From positions 1 through 64,000 of the forward strand of contig NZ_KQ954288.1 of the NCBI RefSeq assembly GCF_001519055.1: a DNA stretch of 64,000 nucleotides, given 5' to 3'. The DNA comes from Novosphingobium sp. Fuku2-ISO-50 (GTDB lineage: Bacteria > Pseudomonadota > Alphaproteobacteria > Sphingomonadales > Sphingomonadaceae). Of this stretch, positions 60,586-64,000 are shown one piece after another. The notes beneath the pieces are model-generated. The model searched no databases. It was not told the origin of the DNA and saw only the letters and a program-made list of their open reading frames with translations. Both the position numbers and the translations under genes were made by a program. Each line of letters opens with the position of its first letter. Positions within the stretch are counted from its first letter, which is position 1.

Positions 60586-61737
60586 GTGACGGCGCGCAAA
60601 CTGCTTGAAGGCATTCGCATTGTCGATCTGACCAGCGTCGTCTTCGGGCCCTATGCCACAGAGATCATGGCCGACCTTGGCGCCGATGTGATCAAGGTCG
60701 AAGGCCCGACCGGAGATCAGTTCCGCCATGCCGGCCAATTCCGCACGACGCCGGGCATGGGCCCCTGCACGCTCAATCTCAACAAGGGCAAACGGTCGTT
60801 GGCGGTCGATCTCAAGACCCCGGAGGGCAAGGCCGCGCTCGAACGCCAATTGGCCGAAGCCGACGTGTTTATCCACAATGTGCGCGGGCGGGCGATCGAA
60901 CGGCTGGGCTTTGGCTATGATGCGGTTCGCGCGATCCGGCCCGGCATCGTCTATGTGCATTGCGTCGGGTTCGGCTCCGACGGGCCCTATGCCGATCTTC
61001 AGGCATACGATGACGTGATCCAGGCGGCGACCGGCACGACCACGCTTTTGCCGCGCGCCGACGGCAATCCGGCGCCGCGCTTTGTCCCCTCGCTGATCGC
61101 CGACAAAGTCGCGGGGCTTCACGGCGCTTATGCGATCCTTGCCGCGATCGTGCACAAGCTGCGCTTTGGCGAAGGGCAATTCGTCGAAGTGCCGATGTTC
61201 GAAGCCTTTACCCATTTCATGATGCAGGAACATCTGTTTGGCGCAACGCTGGTGCCCCCGCTGGAGCCCGCCGGCTATCCGCGCCAGATCGACCCGCATC
61301 GCCAGCCCTTTCCGACCGCCGACGGCCATATCAGCATCGTGCCCTATACCGACGCCGCGCTGCAGAAAGTCTTTGCGCTGATCGGTGCCGACGACCTGCT
61401 GCAAGAGCCACGCTTTGCCACGACGCGCGACCGCATGGCCCATATCAGCCAGGCCTATGTCGAAATCGCGCGGCGCACTCCGGCAAAGACCAATGCCGAA
61501 TGGATGCGCCTGTTTGCCGAAAACCAGATCCCGGCGATGCCGGTGCGCGATCTGGCCGATGTAACCGCCGATCCCCATCTGATCGAAGTCGGCATGTTCC
61601 AGCATCGCCTGCACCCCAGCGAGGGCGAATACCTGCATCTGAAGGCGCCTGTGCATTTTTCGGTCGGCGCATGCGAAACCGGCCCCGCGCCGACCATCGG
61701 GCAGGACAATGCCGCGCTTGGCGTAAGCGAGGGATGA
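60586..61737 (+). CDS. CaiB/BaiF-family CoA-transferase
   Basis: A 383-residue family III CoA-transferase, which moves CoA between organic acids via an Asp-bound intermediate. Conserved blocks are LEGIRIVDLTSVVFGPYATE, LGADVIKVEGPTGD, LNLNKGKRSLAVDLK and the region YADLQAYDDVIQAATG, which includes the predicted catalytic Asp. I choose the GTG at 60586 because AGGAG is 7 bp upstream and the family N-terminus (TARKLLEGIRIVDL) starts there. Substrate unknown. It converges on the rsh gene with a 5-bp gap. Confidence 0.87.
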   Translation: MTARKLLEGIRIVDLTSVVFGPYATEIMADLGADVIKVEGPTGDQFRHAGQFRTTPGMGPCTLNLNKGKRSLAVDLKTPEGKAALERQLAEADVFIHNVRGRAIERLGFGYDAVRAIRPGIVYVHCVGFGSDGPYADLQAYDDVIQAATGTTTLLPRADGNPAPRFVPSLIADKVAGLHGAYAILAAIVHKLRFGEGQFVEVPMFEAFTHFMMQEHLFGATLVPPLEPAGYPRQIDPHRQPFPTADGHISIVPYTDAALQKVFALIGADDLLQEPRFATTRDRMAHISQAYVEIARRTPAKTNAEWMRLFAENQIPAMPVRDLADVTADPHLIEVGMFQHRLHPSEGEYLHLKAPVHFSVGACETGPAPTIGQDNAALGVSEG

Positions 61738-61742
61738 CCTTG

Positions 61743-63851
61743 TCAGATCCGTTCGGCCTGCGCCACCGCGTCGCTCGCCCGCAAGGCGCTGATGATCCGG
61801 GTCAAATGCGCCAGATCGCGCACTTCGAGGTCGACGAGATAAGTGTGAAACGGGTTTTCGCGCTGGGTCATTTCCAGATTGACGACATTGGCGTGGTTTT
61901 TTGCAAAAATCCCGGCCATTTCCGCCAATGTCCCGGGTCGGTTGTACAATTCGGCGCGCAGCCGACCGACCGCGCCGTCGGTGCGCGTATCCCATGACAG
62001 ATCGATCCAGTCGGCATCGACGCCATTGGCCAGTTGCAGGCAATCGATCGAATGGACTTCGACCCCCGCGCCCGGACGGCGCAGCCCGATGATGCGATCG
62101 CCCGGCACCGGGTGACAACAGGTCGCCAGTTGAAACGCCGCACCGGGGCTGAGCCCGCGCACCGCAATCGCGCGTTGCTGGCGCGGCCAGGCATTTTGCG
62201 GCCATTCCTCGCCTTGCGGCAATTGCGCGGCGCTGCCGGGGACAAGCGCTTCCATCACCTGTCGGTCACTCACCCGCGCCTGGCCGATGGCCACCATCAG
62301 GTCTTCTTCGCTGGTGAATTTCAGCCGCCGGATGGCTTCGGCCAGCGCCTTCTTGCCGATCTTGGTGGGCAGTCGCTCGATGATTTCCTCATAGAGCTTG
62401 CGCCCGATCACGGCGATGTCGGCGCGTTCCTTTTGCCGCACGGCGCGGCGGATTGCCGCACGCGCCTTGCCGGTCACCGCAAACGACAGCCAGGACAATT
62501 GCGGCTCGGACGTGCGGCTGCGGATGATCTCGACCACATCGCCATTGTTCAGCGCGGTGCGCAAGGGCACATGGCGACCGTTGATCTTGGCGCCGACGGC
62601 TGCCGCGCCCAGATTGGTATGGACCGCAAAGGCAAAGTCGACCGGCGTCGCGCCCTTGGGCAGCTGAAACAGCGCGCCCTTGGGCGTAAAGGCGAAGATG
62701 CGATCCTGGTACATCGCCATCTTGGTGTTTTCGAGCAGTTCCTCGGCATCGCTGCTGGCATCGAGAATTTCGACCAGATCGCGCAGCCAGCCGACTTGCC
62801 CATCGGGCTGTCCTCCGCCCTGCTTGTACGCCCAGTGCGCCGCAAGCCCGTATTCGTTGGTGCGGTGCATGTCCTGCGTCTTGATCTGCACTTCGACGCG
62901 CATCGCGTTGTTGTAGATCAGCGTGGTGTGCAGGCTCTTGTATCCGTTGAGCTTGGGCGTCGAGATATAGTCCTTGAACCGGCCCGGAATCATCTGCCAC
63001 GTGCGGTGCAGCACGCCGAGCGCGGTATAGCATTCGTCCTCGCCGTCGGTGAGCACGCGAAACGCCATGATGTCGGTGATCTGTTCAAACGAGACATGGC
63101 GCTCGGCCATCTTCTTCCAGATCGAATAAGGGTGTTTTTCGCGCCCGGCCACTTCGACCCGCATCCCCGCCCCCGACAGTGCCTGCTTGATCTGCAGCGC
63201 GATCGCATCGACCTGTCCTTCGCCGGCGGCACGGATGGCCTCCAGCCGACCGGTGATCGTGGCATAGGCATCGGGCTCAAGCTGCTGAAAGGCCAGCAAC
63301 TGCATCTCGCGCATATATTCGTACATGCCCACGCGCTGCGCCAGCGGGGCATAGATCTCCATCGTTTCGCGCGCGATGCGGCGGCGCTTTTCCTCGCTGC
63401 GGATGAAATGCAGCGTGCGCATGTTGTGCAGCCGGTCGGCCAGCTTGACCAGCAGCACGCGCAAATCCTCGCTCATCGCGAGCAGGAACTTGCGCAGGTT
63501 TTCCGCCGCGCGCTCGCTTTCCGTCATCGTCTCGATCTTGGAAAGCTTGGTCACGCCGTCGACCATGCGCGCGACATTGGCGCCAAACAGCCGCTCGATC
63601 TCTTCGGTCGTGGCCAGCGTGTCCTCGACCGTGTCGTGCAACAGCGCGGTCATGATGGTTTCCTGATCGAGCTTGAGCTCGGTCATCAGCCCGGCGACTT
63701 CTACCGGATGCGAAAAATAGGGGTCGCCGCTCGCGCGTTTTTGCGTGCCGTGTTTCTGAACGGTATAGACATAGGCGCGGTTGAGCATCGCCTCGTCCGC
63801 ATCCGGGGCATAAGCGAGCACACGCTCGACAAGTTCGTACTGACGCAACAT
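61743..63851 (-). CDS. rsh: bifunctional (p)ppGpp synthetase/hydrolase (RelA/SpoT homologue)
   Basis: A 702-residue long RSH protein, the single stringent-response enzyme of many alphaproteobacteria. In order: an HD hydrolase domain (LLHDTVEDT, KLADRLHNMRTL), a synthetase domain (REKHPYSIWKKM, DIMAFRVL, YKSLHTTLI), a TGS domain (FAFTPKGALFQLPKG), a helical/zinc-finger region (ATCCHPVPGD) and a C-terminal ACT domain. The intact HD motif argues for hydrolase activity. The ATG at 63851 fits the family start MLRQYELVERV. Confidence 0.95.
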   Translation of the reverse strand: MLRQYELVERVLAYAPDADEAMLNRAYVYTVQKHGTQKRASGDPYFSHPVEVAGLMTELKLDQETIMTALLHDTVEDTLATTEEIERLFGANVARMVDGVTKLSKIETMTESERAAENLRKFLLAMSEDLRVLLVKLADRLHNMRTLHFIRSEEKRRRIARETMEIYAPLAQRVGMYEYMREMQLLAFQQLEPDAYATITGRLEAIRAAGEGQVDAIALQIKQALSGAGMRVEVAGREKHPYSIWKKMAERHVSFEQITDIMAFRVLTDGEDECYTALGVLHRTWQMIPGRFKDYISTPKLNGYKSLHTTLIYNNAMRVEVQIKTQDMHRTNEYGLAAHWAYKQGGGQPDGQVGWLRDLVEILDASSDAEELLENTKMAMYQDRIFAFTPKGALFQLPKGATPVDFAFAVHTNLGAAAVGAKINGRHVPLRTALNNGDVVEIIRSRTSEPQLSWLSFAVTGKARAAIRRAVRQKERADIAVIGRKLYEEIIERLPTKIGKKALAEAIRRLKFTSEEDLMVAIGQARVSDRQVMEALVPGSAAQLPQGEEWPQNAWPRQQRAIAVRGLSPGAAFQLATCCHPVPGDRIIGLRRPGAGVEVHSIDCLQLANGVDADWIDLSWDTRTDGAVGRLRAELYNRPGTLAEMAGIFAKNHANVVNLEMTQRENPFHTYLVDLEVRDLAHLTRIISALRASDAVAQAERI

Positions 63852-64000
63852 GGTTTTCCCAAGATGGGGGCTTGGGAGGCCAAAGGGCAAGGAAAAAGGG
63901 CTTCGCGCGAATACGATTCGTTCAGGATTTCTTGGTTAACCTGTCGCGCAATGGGCAAGTCACCGACCATGACCACGATCACCCCGCCTCATATGACGCG
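63852..64000. other. upstream region of rsh and window end
   Basis: It includes the rsh leader. On the plus strand ATGs at 63951 and 63969 open a frame (MTTITPPHMT) that runs off the window, possibly the start of a divergent gene, but it is too short to judge. No rpoZ is visible. Confidence 0.3.

Noticed and set aside
60553..60609. Short leader peptide (MQENAGMQENECDGAQTA) before the CoA-transferase
   Set aside because: It depends entirely on the duplicated segment and has no regulatory codon run; listed only as a possibility in the findings.

Overview
The window is GC-rich alphaproteobacterial chromosome, most likely from a Sphingomonadaceae member (Novosphingobium/Sphingobium-like). The reasons are a large TonB-dependent receptor feeding an oxygenase operon, cat genes in the order B-C-A-D, several porin or barrel genes, an exported PQQ alcohol-oxidation set, and many ATGA-type gene overlaps. 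This assignment rests on gene content, not on a marker gene.

Positions 1-16.9 kb hold a periplasmic PQQ-dependent alcohol-oxidation island. It contains a quinoprotein alcohol dehydrogenase (5946-7712), its accessory genes (PedF-type cytochrome c550, beta-propeller protein, substrate-binding-like protein, CXXCW rhodanese-like protein, SoxYZ-like carrier, MBL-fold hydrolase), a small cytochrome c, a porin, and an AldB-type aldehyde dehydrogenase with DUF779 and EthD partners. A FIST sensor protein, a PAS hybrid histidine kinase and a LuxR-type response regulator probably control it. A 14-bp sequence, CYAAGGTNCAATTG, recurs 70-130 bp upstream of four of its transcription units and looks like the shared operator.

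Positions 16.9-29.2 kb are mixed: a DUF3422 membrane protein; a defence-like group (nuclease-helicase DUF2075 protein, RecQ helicase fused to a phosphoribosyltransferase, DprA-like protein, tiny Myb/SANT protein); a TauE/SafE-like exporter; HU; a TRIC-type channel; several decayed genes (IS3 transposase piece, frameshifted FMN reductase, alpha/beta-hydrolase tail); and an AraC regulator divergent from a cytochrome P450.

Positions 29.3-43 kb are the most unusual part. They encode a membrane TIR protein, an exported caspase with a DUF4384-like tail, an exported caspase fused to a formylglycine-generating-enzyme domain, an exported papain-like protease with another DUF4384-like tail, an outer-membrane barrel, secreted proteins of unknown function, a membrane TrkA-N/RyR/SLOG-like protein, and a complete MCE-type lipid ABC transporter (permease, ATPase, MCE protein, lipoprotein). 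I propose this as an uncharacterised envelope-located protease/signalling system coupled to lipid transport.

Positions 43.2-58.7 kb form an aromatic catabolic island: TonB receptor, two Rieske oxygenase modules that each carry an NTF2-like partner and a shared, unrecognised small protein, a Rieske ferredoxin, an acetamidase/formamidase-like hydrolase, AraC and LysR regulators, and catB-catC-catA-catD, which convert catechol to beta-ketoadipate. The island is studded with 75-80 bp palindromic repeats whose arms and cores are mixed and matched. Truncated catB and catR starts near its two ends record rearrangement.

Positions 59-64 kb return to ordinary housekeeping: tRNA-Ser(GGA), a cyclophilin, a DUF1905 protein, a CaiB/BaiF CoA-transferase and the bifunctional RelA/SpoT enzyme.
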